Positions 36,501 to 45,690 are shown, counted from the stretch's first letter. The stretch is 64,000 nucleotides of DNA from UBA1941 sp046329555 (GCA_046329555.1 JAXLUK010000003.1:434001-498000), one strand, 5' to 3'. Notes: generated from the sequence alone by a model not told the origin. Numbers and translations: made by a program.

Positions 36501-39500
36501 TTAACAATAGTGACTCCCTGTGAACTCAATGTATCCACTGAATAATCGGTAAAGCAAACGCGCCCTTTGTCGCATGTTCTGGTTGTCATTTTGAATGACA
36601 CAATTGGCGAATCGATTATAACCGGTTGAATAGCCGAACTAAGTGTATCACTACAACCTGTTCCGGTGAGGTAGATTTGCGCCTGACAATAACTTGGTTG
36701 GCAAATCAAGACGGTAGTATCCAGTACAGTAGGATTCGTTTCAGTTCCTGCCGGAATGATGGTATCGTAGTTTATAACCAAGCCGCATCCCAATATCAAC
36801 AATGCCTTAGTTGCCTTTACGGTAGACAACTGATATCGTACGCCTTGGCATGGGCAACCTCTGGAATTTGAGATGGCCAGCGTTGCATGAGGCCCATCTA
36901 TTGCAATGCGGGTTGGTGCAGATGTATCCACACATCCGTCATTATCCCTTATATATAATTTGGGGTTGAAAATACCGGCATCCAGATAAAAGTGCTTCGG
37001 ATTTAACTCAGGTGAAAAGTTAGTTCCATCACCAAAATCCCATCGGTAAGTGAGTCCGGTTCCAGTTGAACAGTTCTTGAAAGAATCAACAAACAAAGGC
37101 GGGCACGAGGCGATTGAATCTGTTAATGTAAAGCATGCCCGAGGATTACGGATATAGATTGTTTTACAAATAGTATCACTACATTGTGTAAAGGAATCAT
37201 ATGCAAACAGACAAATCGTTTTTAAACCTGTTGTGCTGAATTTGACATCGAATGTGCTGGATACGCTATCCGTATAGATTCCTCCCGGCGTGGCGCGCCA
37301 CAAATAACGCGCTACAATTCCCGTACCGGTGCTGGTGCAAGTAATTGGGTTCGGGCTATTTGTACAAGTTGTATCGTCGCTAAGTATAAAATCTGCATTA
37401 ATTGTATTCGGGTAGACTGGCAAACTGGAAGTATATATACACCCTTCGGCTGATTGTATGGTTTGTGTAATAAGGAATGGGCCAAGTGTATTGTATGTAA
37501 AAGTTGGATTGGGGGATAGTGGATAATGCGTGGCAGTAATCCCATTGGTATAGTAGGAATTTGCTGTATTAACAGTGGTAAACTGCGTGGTAGTAGTATT
37601 ACTCAGCACTGATACCGTTAGCGGTATGCAACTATAATTATTGCTAATCTGAAAACCGGGCGTAACGTTAGTCACCGTGTCGTTAAAGGGTGCAATAAAA
37701 GTTTGCGTACATCCAGATGGATAGGTAACTTTTAAAGCAGTCTGATAAATACCAGCGGTACTTCTTGTAAACAGGTAATTGGGTGTGAATGAATCAATAG
37801 CTGAAAATTGCAACCCATCTGCAGTATTTAAATCCCATTCAAAAATATATCCTCTTCGAGCCGTATCAATGGGCAATGCAATCAAAGAATCGAGGTAAGG
37901 AAGACATCCTCTGGATTTACTTTGTCGGAATCCTGTTATCGGACAGCTAACCTGCAACCTTCCCGTTTTCATGTGATCGCAACCAAAGGTATCGTTATAG
38001 GCAATGATCTTAATGGCATAACACCCGCAGGAGGAAAAATCTATAAAAGTATCCATAGCTGTGGATACAATGGAATCAGTGGCCATAGCAGCGTTACAGG
38101 TGTTGTAGACCACCCATTGCACCCGGTTAGCATCTTTACTCTTATTGTAGATGTATTTCCGAAGCGGGAAAGCGCATTTCGAGGAATCTACGTAATTGGC
38201 AACAGGTGGATGTATGACAATAGAATCAAGTGCAACGGTATCGCTCGGACACCCATTATCATAGTACACAACATTAGGAATGTACGTGCCGAAATTTTTA
38301 TAATCAAAACACATCTGCATCCGTAAATCGATCAGCGTGTCAGTAACCTTTGTTGTATCGATAACCGTTAGATAAATAGAACTATCCAAAGGTATGTCGG
38401 TATAAATGCGCCAGAAATCATACGGTCTGTAGGCGGCAGATCTGCAACTCAAGGTTGGGGTATCGATAAAATTGATATCAATACATATCTTCTTCTTTTC
38501 AAAACAGATTACAGGAGGTGTGTCAGTAGCCGTAAAATTGATTTTCCGGCCTACTTCCAATGAATCGTTTAGTGTATCTACACATCCGCATACAGTTGAA
38601 ATGGTATAGGAATATTTCCAACAGCCTGTTCCGGGCAATATTCCGCGGAAAGTATCTGGCGTAGAATATATAGGCGTTATGCCCGGGAAATCCCACGCTT
38701 TTGAAATAATCGGACAGCCCGCAGGTGGCGTTCGGTTAACCAGAAGAAAGGTATCTCCTACACATCCACCATTGCGGCTCTTAAAGACACGTGCCCTTAA
38801 TGGTTGACTCGTGATTACTGAATCTCTCAAGGTATCTGAAACACAACCATATTGATCTACCACTGTAAGGTGCACACCATAAGTACCAAAAGCGGTGACT
38901 GGAATACTTACGGGGCCATTATAACCGTTAGTGGCAATTGACCCTGCGCCGGGAATATCCCAAAGGAATTGACACGTCGGACAAGCACTCCCGGTATACG
39001 TTAACTTAACGGTATCCGGCAGCGAACAGAATGAAGTATCCGGTGTTCTGAAACTAACCGGAATGTTAGTACCTACGCCAACTGCCGCCGTGGTAAAAGC
39101 GGTACATCCGCCCGAATAGGTAACCGTTAACTTCGCGGTAAAATTACCGGCATTATTATAAGTTACCCCTAAATTTTGAGGAACACCCGTACCATTTAAC
39201 AATCCTGATGGTACACCGCCCACCACTTGCCATTGATAACTTACTGGCGCAGGAGTAGTGTTCCCGGTGTATGTTAGTAATGTTGTTAGTGGCTTACACC
39301 CAGTAGGTGGATTTACGACAAAGGTTGGAGAAGGAAATGTTCCTACGGTAACCTGGTCGGTTTTAGTCAAAGAGGTAGAGCATCCTGTAAGGGTATCTCG
39401 CACGGTAAGCGTAATATCATGCGTACCGGTTGGAAAGTTCAATGTAGTGCAGTTGGCATTGTTCGTAGTTTGTTGGAAGACATTACCAATGTACCAGCTA

Positions 39501-40279
39501 TATTGATACCTGCCAGGAGATCCAACAGGACTAATCGGGCAAACGGTGTCTCTAAAGGGGGCTGCGCAATTGTAATTATCACGTACGGAAAAGTCTACCA
39601 CGGGCGCTGCCAGTACGCATACGGTATCTATTGCTTTTGCAGCGCTACAGCCACAATTATCTGTAGCGAAAATGCGAATAGGATAACAAGCGCCCAAATC
39701 ATTGGGGTAAGTATGCGTAATTGAAGTTGGCAGCGGATTGTTGAAGGTTTGTATTTGTTGGCTACCTCCGCCCCAATCTACTACCATTGTATTGATGGAA
39801 GTACAAGTGGAACCTGAAAATGAATTGACTTGAATATTTGGATTTAGTGTAACGGTTCCTCCCGGGCATATGCTGCCTGAGGATGGAGAAACTGTTCCTG
39901 ATATAGATGGGGCACCATTCACAGTAAAGGCACAGTTTACGGCCTTAGTACAACTTACGCCATTCACAACCACTGTTAATTGAACACGATAGCATCCCGG
40001 GTAATTATAGATTTTAAAGAAGGAACTGTTATTTGGTCCTGATCCGTTCCAGGTACTCACATCGGGCGCTCCGCCTCCCACCGGCGGTGTAACGGTCCAT
40101 GTTCTGGAAGTTACGCCAAGTACTGGAGTGGTGGTATCAGTTATGGCCACTAAAAATGGTGCACATCCCGATGTATTGCCAACAGAAAAGCCGCAATTCT
40201 GAGCCAGCGCAACAGCGCTGCTAATGCCTATCAGCAACGCCAATAACAAATTCTTCTTCAAGGTATAAATCAAGTTCAT
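33509..40279 (-). CDS. Giant PKD-repeat T9SS type B cargo (2256 aa adhesin)
   Basis: Very large secreted surface protein, about 240 kDa. Signal peptide MNLIYTLKKNLLLALLIGISSAVALAQ. Almost the whole length consists of tandem PKD-like domains of 80-100 residues (about 17-20). The later ones are canonical, with WxFxDG-type cores (YRWDFGDGTNFSPE, NYWNFGDGTTDS, FSWNFADPGSG) and each closing near TVTDxxGCKDT. The Cys content is high and regular, suggesting one disulfide per domain. Near the end are two Ig-like repeats, then the type B sorting domain (IPNTFTPNNDGENDQF, FRIYDRWGKLVYNREGG, GWNGKLNG, KGNVTLLR). It is followed immediately by a PorP/SprF gene. Role inferred: gliding or attachment adhesin, like SprB. 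Confidence 0.93.
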   Translation of the reverse strand: MNLIYTLKKNLLLALLIGISSAVALAQNCGFSVGNTSGCAPFLVAITDTTTPVLGVTSRTWTVTPPVGGGAPDVSTWNGSGPNNSSFFKIYNYPGCYRVQLTVVVNGVSCTKAVNCAFTVNGAPSISGTVSPSSGSICPGGTVTLNPNIQVNSFSGSTCTSINTMVVDWGGGSQQIQTFNNPLPTSITHTYPNDLGACYPIRIFATDNCGCSAAKAIDTVCVLAAPVVDFSVRDNYNCAAPFRDTVCPISPVGSPGRYQYSWYIGNVFQQTTNNANCTTLNFPTGTHDITLTVRDTLTGCSTSLTKTDQVTVGTFPSPTFVVNPPTGCKPLTTLLTYTGNTTPAPVSYQWQVVGGVPSGLLNGTGVPQNLGVTYNNAGNFTAKLTVTYSGGCTAFTTAAVGVGTNIPVSFRTPDTSFCSLPDTVKLTYTGSACPTCQFLWDIPGAGSIATNGYNGPVSIPVTAFGTYGVHLTVVDQYGCVSDTLRDSVITSQPLRARVFKSRNGGCVGDTFLLVNRTPPAGCPIISKAWDFPGITPIYSTPDTFRGILPGTGCWKYSYTISTVCGCVDTLNDSLEVGRKINFTATDTPPVICFEKKKICIDINFIDTPTLSCRSAAYRPYDFWRIYTDIPLDSSIYLTVIDTTKVTDTLIDLRMQMCFDYKNFGTYIPNVVYYDNGCPSDTVALDSIVIHPPVANYVDSSKCAFPLRKYIYNKSKDANRVQWVVYNTCNAAMATDSIVSTAMDTFIDFSSCGCYAIKIIAYNDTFGCDHMKTGRLQVSCPITGFRQSKSRGCLPYLDSLIALPIDTARRGYIFEWDLNTADGLQFSAIDSFTPNYLFTRSTAGIYQTALKVTYPSGCTQTFIAPFNDTVTNVTPGFQISNNYSCIPLTVSVLSNTTTTQFTTVNTANSYYTNGITATHYPLSPNPTFTYNTLGPFLITQTIQSAEGCIYTSSLPVYPNTINADFILSDDTTCTNSPNPITCTSTGTGIVARYLWRATPGGIYTDSVSSTFDVKFSTTGLKTICLFAYDSFTQCSDTICKTIYIRNPRACFTLTDSIASCPPLFVDSFKNCSTGTGLTYRWDFGDGTNFSPELNPKHFYLDAGIFNPKLYIRDNDGCVDTSAPTRIAIDGPHATLAISNSRGCPCQGVRYQLSTVKATKALLILGCGLVINYDTIIPAGTETNPTVLDTTVLICQPSYCQAQIYLTGTGCSDTLSSAIQPVIIDSPIVSFKMTTRTCDKGRVCFTDYSVDTLSSQGVTIVKHFWNYGDASPIDSINAPSAGVCHFYNNPGWYVVTHGVRNSVGCYKEKKDSIYISRSPVIAMTVSDTAGCIPFTPNFGYTASFVDPRTSVNNFSWNFADPGSGAANTAAIANPTHSYNAIGTYAPILIVTDTFGCKDTATRRLVVYTGPTANAGTDKKLCVGDSITITGTGGTSCAWSPNVFIQDSSQCSTKVWPTTTTSYILTVTDIHRCTSRDTIKITSSDVTAAFVSDTVCKGFPNHFIASSTFVNDPITSQVWNFAGLGTASGATASFTFPDSGCYSVRLIATNGNGCKDTLFKSACVANLPIASFFFDTVCNGANTCFHNTSASSIGSINKNYWNFGDGTTDSVNSNPCHQYASAGNYLVRLTVCNSGNCCKDTTMNILVRQAPVAAFQPDSACLGDSTHFVDLSVAGSGAINNVLWQFSAPLNTTDTIMRPGNQAFIYPTSGPRQVTLTVSDVYGCSNAVSRNAMVFGNPTAQFLFSIACVNNLVQFTDQSTKGTAGLANWNWTFVSAPLTDNAPNPTHVFPVVNPVNPVTLIVTDSIGCKDTLTQNVNVYDIPAAVITTGDSILCLGESITLNNNSTPGTTAPIDSVNWDFQPDGIWDFVNQNTVNYAYPTSGTFRACAIVKDAFCADTACIKVRVNALPVASFYNDSNCIGIPTHLNSNSQPGDGAITHHLWIYGNPPTFIDSPSASSSYAFTVSGPVPVTLTVTDFNGCKDDTTKDVNIPPSAQVSIASPDTSVCPGYEVELAASGVYDRVQWSPTNWLDDATKDTVKARPLQTIIYVIQAYKGTCASSTDTVIVNVVPQTEIVLSATPQSVLLGLSSDITSRITTFAKIDSVVWSPDGTLSCRKCRNPVATPQTTTTYTVTTYYSQGTVQCSITDSITITVLQNCDSGFLYIPNTFTPNNDGENDQFYIRNGGGGDLKINYFRIYDRWGKLVYNREGGKTNHPGDGWNGKLNGDGDNENTGVFVYQFEVECVNGNVTTGKGNVTLLR

Positions 40280-40400
40280 TCCAAATAGTTAATGTACCCT
40301 CCTAAACAAGAGGGCTATCTACTTCAGGTAGTTGCAATAATATCGCACAAATTAGAAAAATTACCGAGAAAGCGCCCATAGTTGTCTGCAAAGAGTTAAA

Positions 40401-40417
40401 TTGCTAATTATCAGCAA
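40401..40417 (-). terminator. Weak hairpin after the first PorP/SprF gene
   Basis: TTGCT (40401-40405) and AGCAA (40413-40417) form a 5-bp stem with a 7-base loop directly after the stop at 40419-40421. The minus strand continues TTTAACTCTTTGC, a poor T-run. It may attenuate rather than block transcription into the giant PKD gene 140 bases downstream. Confidence 0.3.
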
Positions 40418-40418
40418 A

Positions 40419-41417
40419 TTACCATCTTGCGCAGCGGGTATTTGTAAACGGCAATGGTTGACGCTTTTTGAATACGTACTGTAGTCCCACTTCTATGGCG
40501 CCAAAACCATGGGTTGCAGAAGTTAATCCCGAAACATTTACATCGCATGCCACGCCCAACATTACCCCATATAGTTCTAACCTAACTTGCGGAATAATTG
40601 CATCCGGAGTGGGCTTAGCAAATCGCGTGCCTAATCCAAAACTAAAGGAGTTCCGGCTGTTAAATGGGTCACCAAAAATATATTGTGCTAATGCAGCAAC
40701 ATTAACCTGCATAGCTCCGCCCTGCATAAGGAACATAGCGGTAGGCGTTAAGTTAAACCGGTCCTTGATGTCTATCTGAGCTCCTCCGCTAACTACATAC
40801 TTCGATTTTATCCGGTCGGTACTGTAGCCAAAGTTATCCCGTGGCCGCGTAGCATGCGCATACGCAAATCCGATATACATATTCAGCCGTTTTCTGAATG
40901 CAACATGGTACCGGGCACCAACATTTACGTCATAAGCAACATTGTTCTTTCCGATAGATTCAGGGGTTCCATCTGAATAGTTCTTTGTGCCCCCCTGAAA
41001 CCCCCTAACCCAAAAATCTCCTTGAAGGCCCAGCGCAATCGAATGCTTGGTGCGCAATCCAAAAGATTTCGAATAACACAAACTGAGCTGTGCCAGCGTG
41101 GTATTTAATCCTAAATCCCCAGCCTGATCTCGAATAGCCGAAATGCCCAAAGCCAAATAATCTCCCTTTAGCTTCTTCTTCAGCATAGAAATATCCAAAT
41201 GAACCCCATAAGTTTCATACTTGGTTTTCCCATAATTACTTTGAACAGCGCTCCATTGATTGCGGTAGATGACTCCCGCCCTGAAATCGCCATCAAAAAA
41301 TCCTGTCATGGCTGGATTCAGATACAGAGGCATGAAGTGATATTGAGAAAATGCTACATCCTGAGCCTGTAGCCCCATGCAGCACGAAAATCCCAAAATG
41401 ATGAGTAGTTTTTTCAT
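40419..41417 (-). CDS. PorP/SprF-family outer-membrane protein (first copy)
   Basis: Protein of 332 residues: signal peptide MKKLLIILGFSCCMGLQAQ, then DVAFSQYHFMPLYLNPAMTGFFDGDFRAGVIYRNQW, the most conserved part of the PorP/SprF family, then a beta-barrel (repeated blocks such as YLALGISAIRDQAGDLG and AYDVNVGARYHV). Start taken at ATG 41417. It follows the 666-residue type B cargo gene by 13 bases and is probably its surface-assembly partner. The two PorP/SprF proteins in this region are clearly diverged paralogues, not a recent duplication. Confidence 0.93.
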   Translation of the reverse strand: MKKLLIILGFSCCMGLQAQDVAFSQYHFMPLYLNPAMTGFFDGDFRAGVIYRNQWSAVQSNYGKTKYETYGVHLDISMLKKKLKGDYLALGISAIRDQAGDLGLNTTLAQLSLCYSKSFGLRTKHSIALGLQGDFWVRGFQGGTKNYSDGTPESIGKNNVAYDVNVGARYHVAFRKRLNMYIGFAYAHATRPRDNFGYSTDRIKSKYVVSGGAQIDIKDRFNLTPTAMFLMQGGAMQVNVAALAQYIFGDPFNSRNSFSFGLGTRFAKPTPDAIIPQVRLELYGVMLGVACDVNVSGLTSATHGFGAIEVGLQYVFKKRQPLPFTNTRCARW

Positions 41418-41430
41418 AGTTGGCATAGGT

Positions 41431-43431
41431 TTAACGGACTAATGAAACATTACCTTCAGCTACATAGGGCTGACTATCGCCTATCTTGTGATACTCCATG
41501 ACGTAAGCGAAAACACCCGTCTGCAACACTTCATTTCCTGAGAACTGATTGGTGCCATTCCATTTGAAGTCAACATCTGTAGACTCATACACTTTCGATC
41601 CCCATCGGTCGTAAATTCTGATATGGACACGCTCCACTCCTATTTTTATTCTCAGGTAGAAGTTATCATTAATCCCGTCGTTATTAGGCGTAAAAATATT
41701 GGGCACTTGCAAATTGAAGGTATCTGGCAAAACATTAATTTGAATAGTATCATACGACACACAAGTACGGCCCAATTCCGCCTTCACAATGTAGATGGTG
41801 GTGTCTTGCGGTTTCACATAAACCGACAAATCTCCCTCACTGCCCGGAATGTATGGCGTCCAGGTAACATTAGATGGAGGAAACAGCGCCCGAACAGTAA
41901 TCCCGGCTTCTTCGCCTCGGTAAATATCAGTTCGTGTAGCGCTAATAACAAGACCTGTTTCGTAGCCTACCACGCTGGTATCTAAAATGATTGAGCAGCC
42001 GCTGGCATTGGTAACCGTTACCTCGTATAGCCCTGGCGTTAGGCCTGTAAGTGATGAAGTGGTGGCGCCCCCTCCCCATAAATAAGTAAACGGTCCATCA
42101 TTTGATTTCATTATTACCTGAAGGCGGCCATTTTGGTCAGATCCGCAAATGGTATCTCCGGGAGAAATGAATCCTATCGGCCGCGCACCCTGAATAATGG
42201 AAACAGTATCTGTAGCGGTACACCCATTAGCATCTGTAACCGTAACACCGGCTAACTGAGGTGGCACAATACCAATTAAACTATCAGGTTGTGTACTGCC
42301 ATCATTCCAAACAAAAGAATAAGGCGAGGATCCTCCAGTTACCTGCGCATAAGCCCGTCCACCAGAACTACCACATCCGGCATTAACACCAGTCATTTGA
42401 ACGGCTAGAATATCTGCGGGCTGGCTTACGCTAACAACGGTATCCACCGTCCCGCATCCCGCGCTGGCTACACTAAACGTATAGCTACCGGCAGATAAAT
42501 TATTGGCTTGCGAAGATTGATTCGTTCCATCATGACTCCAGGCATAAGTGCAACCTCCGGCACAGTTATTCACTGTAACTACTATGCTTCCCGTGTTCTT
42601 ACCATGACAGGCCACCGGGGTCACGGATATATTTCCAATTACCGGTAACGCACCACCCTGATCGGTCAAAATGATATTGTTTACAGTGTCGCTACAGCCG
42701 GTAACCAGATCATCTACTATAAACTGATAGGTGCCTGGCGCTACATTCGATAAGGTAGTGTTACTAAAACTGGTTTGCAGGTTGGCGCCGCCCGATGTAA
42801 AGGTAAACCGCATATCTACACCCTGCCCTGCACAGTTTATTGTGCCATTATTTAATCCGCAATTGGGTTGCACGATATTGATTAATGAAGCCAGAACATC
42901 TACTACCCGAATGCTCTGTGTATTGCTAACGGTACAGGTACCAGTACCACTTAAAACACTATAAGTAAATTGCCCTGATCCCGGGGTTCTGGTTATGGAA
43001 GATCCATTAACAGAACCACTAAGATCGCCGCCAGACCAGGTATAGCTGCCGGTACCACCAGTGGCTATCAACGTAATAGAACTACCAGTACAAACGGTAT
43101 CGTTAGAGCCTAAACTGATTTGAATAGGTGGTGGCGTAGGCAGATTGGAAATAATAAAAGGGAATACGGCACTATCAGCCGCACTCAAAATTGGATTGGA
43201 ATATACCGTAACGGTGTACGGCCCTGCCGCCAAACCAGATACGGAATCGGTAATATCCCCGGTACTCCATTGATAGGTATACACTCCGGTTCCACCCATT
43301 GCCATTGCCTGTGCCGACCCGTTGGCCAATCCGCATGAAGCATCATGAGTATTCGCCATCGCGCTCACCTGCGCCATGGCCACACGCCCTACCAATAAGG
43401 CAATAGCCAATAGCAGCGCCCTTTGTTTCAT
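41431..43431 (-). CDS. SprB-repeat T9SS type B cargo (666 aa)
   Basis: Secreted protein with signal peptide MKQRALLLAIALLVGRVAMAQ. The body has several SprB/PKD-like repeats (for example ACHGKNTGSIVVTVNNCAG, YAWSHDGTNQSSQANNLSAGSYTF and PYSFVWNDGSTQPDSL), each with Cys, Gly and TVTDAxGC signatures as in the F. johnsoniae SprB gliding adhesin. The type B sorting domain is at the end (VPNIFTPNNDGINDNFY, IRIYDRWGSKVYES, KWNG, EGNVSLVR). Start taken at ATG 43431; the frame opens two codons earlier with TTG. First gene of the four-gene adhesin/PorP-SprF region. Confidence 0.9.
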   Translation of the reverse strand: MKQRALLLAIALLVGRVAMAQVSAMANTHDASCGLANGSAQAMAMGGTGVYTYQWSTGDITDSVSGLAAGPYTVTVYSNPILSAADSAVFPFIISNLPTPPPIQISLGSNDTVCTGSSITLIATGGTGSYTWSGGDLSGSVNGSSITRTPGSGQFTYSVLSGTGTCTVSNTQSIRVVDVLASLINIVQPNCGLNNGTINCAGQGVDMRFTFTSGGANLQTSFSNTTLSNVAPGTYQFIVDDLVTGCSDTVNNIILTDQGGALPVIGNISVTPVACHGKNTGSIVVTVNNCAGGCTYAWSHDGTNQSSQANNLSAGSYTFSVASAGCGTVDTVVSVSQPADILAVQMTGVNAGCGSSGGRAYAQVTGGSSPYSFVWNDGSTQPDSLIGIVPPQLAGVTVTDANGCTATDTVSIIQGARPIGFISPGDTICGSDQNGRLQVIMKSNDGPFTYLWGGGATTSSLTGLTPGLYEVTVTNASGCSIILDTSVVGYETGLVISATRTDIYRGEEAGITVRALFPPSNVTWTPYIPGSEGDLSVYVKPQDTTIYIVKAELGRTCVSYDTIQINVLPDTFNLQVPNIFTPNNDGINDNFYLRIKIGVERVHIRIYDRWGSKVYESTDVDFKWNGTNQFSGNEVLQTGVFAYVMEYHKIGDSQPYVAEGNVSLVR

Positions 43432-43496
43432 GTTCAAATTTTCAGGTATTTATTGCTAACAATAGTAACTAATTAGACGAAAAATAAAGGAAAAGG

Positions 43497-44324
43497 TTAC
43501 TCCTCACCTGCTCCAGCAGGTTGATAAAGCAGAAACAGGCAACCGGTAAGTACTTCTGCCATAAAAATGCCCATTAGCCAGTAGTTTACTAAAGCAAAGA
43601 GGAAAGCCAAAAAAACAAGCACCCTATCCCAACTTCTTGAAAAAAAACCAATCACAAAAAATCCTTGGATGGCAGCTCCTGAAATCAACAACATTTGGGC
43701 CAAAGCCGGATGTACAAGTAGCCAACTACGGCTACTGGCAAGCCAATCACCTTCCAAAAAACTTTGCGCGTGTTGAGCGCGCAAAATATTCACCATTTGA
43801 TCAGGTTGAAAAAGGGCTCCGCGAAAGAACTTCCAGCAACATGCCGATACAAACACAAACAAGAAATAATATCGAACAAACGCTATTGCCCGTTGCTGAC
43901 TAGCGGCGTTGCGCCACCAGAAAGGAGTGCTTCCCAGAATGATGAAAAACAATCCATGGTAATGATGCCCGGCATAGGTATTAAAGGCCACCATGTATAT
44001 CGTCAACAAAGTGCTGAAAAACAAAGTACTTAACCACCTCCATGAGGGCGACAGCGCACCAACCAATAACAACGCAAACAACAAAATATCCAGTAGCGCG
44101 GGAGTAAAAACACCGGAAATGCACCATTTTGTGATTCCCCACTTAAACAACCAGATGTAAAGATGATCTGTGCCAGTTTCTGCCAGCACGGGATTGCCCA
44201 TTTGAGAAAACAAAACATTAGAAGCAAATCTGAGCAAAAGCAATACCGCTGCAGTGCCAAAATACCATCGCGCCAAAGCTTCGAATTCGGGTCCGATAAA
44301 AGGCCACTTTCTATTCATCGGCAT
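43497..44324 (-). CDS. Polytopic membrane protein, possibly HTTM-like
   Basis: 275 residues with about seven membrane segments (for example ILLFALLLVGALSP, LTIYMVAFNTYAGHHYHGLFFIILG and VFLAFLFALVNYWLMGIF). The layout, with His-rich YAGHHYHG and a conserved-looking SFLEGDW loop, resembles HTTM-domain proteins (related to vitamin K-dependent gamma-carboxylase), but I cannot confirm this by eye. It overlaps the upstream gene by 14 bases and is the last gene of a five-gene operon. The membrane topology is certain; the function is not. Confidence 0.7.
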   Translation of the reverse strand: MPMNRKWPFIGPEFEALARWYFGTAAVLLLLRFASNVLFSQMGNPVLAETGTDHLYIWLFKWGITKWCISGVFTPALLDILLFALLLVGALSPSWRWLSTLFFSTLLTIYMVAFNTYAGHHYHGLFFIILGSTPFWWRNAASQQRAIAFVRYYFLFVFVSACCWKFFRGALFQPDQMVNILRAQHAQSFLEGDWLASSRSWLLVHPALAQMLLISGAAIQGFFVIGFFSRSWDRVLVFLAFLFALVNYWLMGIFMAEVLTGCLFLLYQPAGAGEE

Positions 44325-44739
44325 AACGAATTAATGTATCTGATTTTACAATCTGAACCGAGTTGTTTTCATAAATCAGGTGTTGCTCAAGTACCAGTAA
44401 AGTAGGCTCTTTGATCAATCGCATATCTGCCAGATAATGTAATAGCCACTGCGGATAGCGGGGTTCCTTCGTTACAGCTTGGCTGTAATTAGCTAAAGAA
44501 TGAAAAACCAGCTGCCGCTGATGATCCCACAAACCCCGGGCAGGCACCTCTGCCCCGGAAACATAGATTCGATAAGCCTTATAATCCCCCCGCGGAGACT
44601 CTACGGCAGAGTACATCCCCCAATTCATGAATGGAAAATCTTCCCGGCCGGTATGAATAACCCAGATTTGCGCAAACAAAAACGGAAGTGCCACTACTAC
44701 ATACCAACGATGCTTTTTAACAAAGGTGGAAATATGCAT
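44311..44739 (-). CDS. Membrane-anchored protein of unknown function (142 aa)
   Basis: One N-terminal membrane anchor (VVVALPFLFAQIWVI) followed by an extracytoplasmic domain that begins DFPFMNWGMYSAVESPRG. It is coupled by overlap to the polytopic membrane gene downstream, and I suspect the two form a complex. The start is either ATG 44739 (chosen) or GTG 44760, which is closer to the preceding stop. No named family recognised. Confidence 0.65.
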   Translation of the reverse strand: MHISTFVKKHRWYVVVALPFLFAQIWVIHTGREDFPFMNWGMYSAVESPRGDYKAYRIYVSGAEVPARGLWDHQRQLVFHSLANYSQAVTKEPRYPQWLLHYLADMRLIKEPTLLVLEQHLIYENNSVQIVKSDTLIRYADE

Positions 44740-44766
44740 ATACAGCCGGGGCAACTCCACCTTATT

Positions 44767-45690
44767 TTATTGAATGGTAGGAATCATACCGCGGATACCC
44801 ATATCAACAACATTCTCACCTTTACCAGGTTCCCATTTCCCATCGTTTACCACTTCATTCCATTCAAATGAGTGATTTACAGAAAGTGATACCGTCACTA
44901 CTACATCCTTGGTTTCCTTCCCGGTGATGGTTAACTTACCTGGTTTAAAGGCGGCCGTTACCACGCAACTGCCTGCGGGAATTGGCGACGAACCTGAAAT
45001 TGGGTTTACCACGGTAGTGGCCCCCGGGGGCGCTTGGCCGGTGAGCATCTGATCAAAATTATACCCGTAAATGGTTCCCCAGGATTCTGCTGCCCAAAAA
45101 CCCTGCAACTTATTCGCATTCACGGTGGCGGTTTGATTCTTGATCAACAAACTTTTGATATACGTATTGTACCCCACAAAGCTCGCTACCCGGCAAGGAA
45201 ATTCCTGATAAATGGGATAATTCGTTCCGCCAACATTGATATTGGTATCCAGCAAAAATCGCACATCATAATTTTGATACGCTAATGATACGCGTAGATA
45301 TTCATAGGTACCTGCGGCTACTTGCTTTAACGGCATTGAAAAGAATATCGAATCATTAGGAACAGCAGCAGATTTTTCAAAATCAATAGCATTGGCACCA
45401 CCAACCGTTGTTTCATCGGCGCGATATAAAACCGCTCCATTTCCGAGCATGGAAAGTGCACCAGGCGCCATTTCTATATAATGTGCGCTCATTCTGTTAA
45501 GTGCCGGATTTTGACCGGCATGCCCTGATGGCATAGCAGCGGGATTCCCAAAATTATCAAGACGAACCTGTGTAGAGTCGAATTGGAATTTGAAAATTAA
45601 ACGAGGTTCCGTTGTGGTTTCCTTTTTGCAAGAAAACAATCCTATGATAATGCCTGTTACCACCAGGCCCAGAAAAATGGCTTTACGCAT
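44767..45690 (-). CDS. Uncharacterised lipoprotein (307 aa)
   Basis: Lipoprotein signal MRKAIFLGLVVTGIIIGLFSC, Cys lipidated, followed by KKETTTEP and a beta-rich domain. Conserved-looking blocks are RLIFKFQFDSTQVRLDNFG and MSAHYIEMAPGALSMLG near residues 28-80, AAGTYEYLRVSLAYQNYDVRF near 130, and WAAESWGTIYGYNFD near 205. I recognise no named family. Start ATG 45690; the longer frame lacks a lipobox at the right distance. It overlaps the preceding gene's end by 8 bases. Probably faces the periplasm or the cell surface. Confidence 0.75.
   Translation of the reverse strand: MRKAIFLGLVVTGIIIGLFSCKKETTTEPRLIFKFQFDSTQVRLDNFGNPAAMPSGHAGQNPALNRMSAHYIEMAPGALSMLGNGAVLYRADETTVGGANAIDFEKSAAVPNDSIFFSMPLKQVAAGTYEYLRVSLAYQNYDVRFLLDTNINVGGTNYPIYQEFPCRVASFVGYNTYIKSLLIKNQTATVNANKLQGFWAAESWGTIYGYNFDQMLTGQAPPGATTVVNPISGSSPIPAGSCVVTAAFKPGKLTITGKETKDVVVTVSLSVNHSFEWNEVVNDGKWEPGKGENVVDMGIRGMIPTIQ

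Noticed and set aside
33575..39724. Plus-strand frames of 80-130 codons opposite the giant adhesin gene
   Set aside because: They lie entirely opposite a coding frame with convincing domains; composition is not protein-like.
33509..40279. Possible CRISPR-like or DNA repeat array in the PKD gene
   Set aside because: Repetition is at the protein level only; I saw no identical DNA repeats of 20 bases or more at regular spacing.
44767..45690. Lipoprotein considered as an MbnP-type copper protein
   Set aside because: The GTYEYLRVSL block is faintly similar, but the family's central FKYYISN-type block and the nearby MbnH cytochrome gene are absent.
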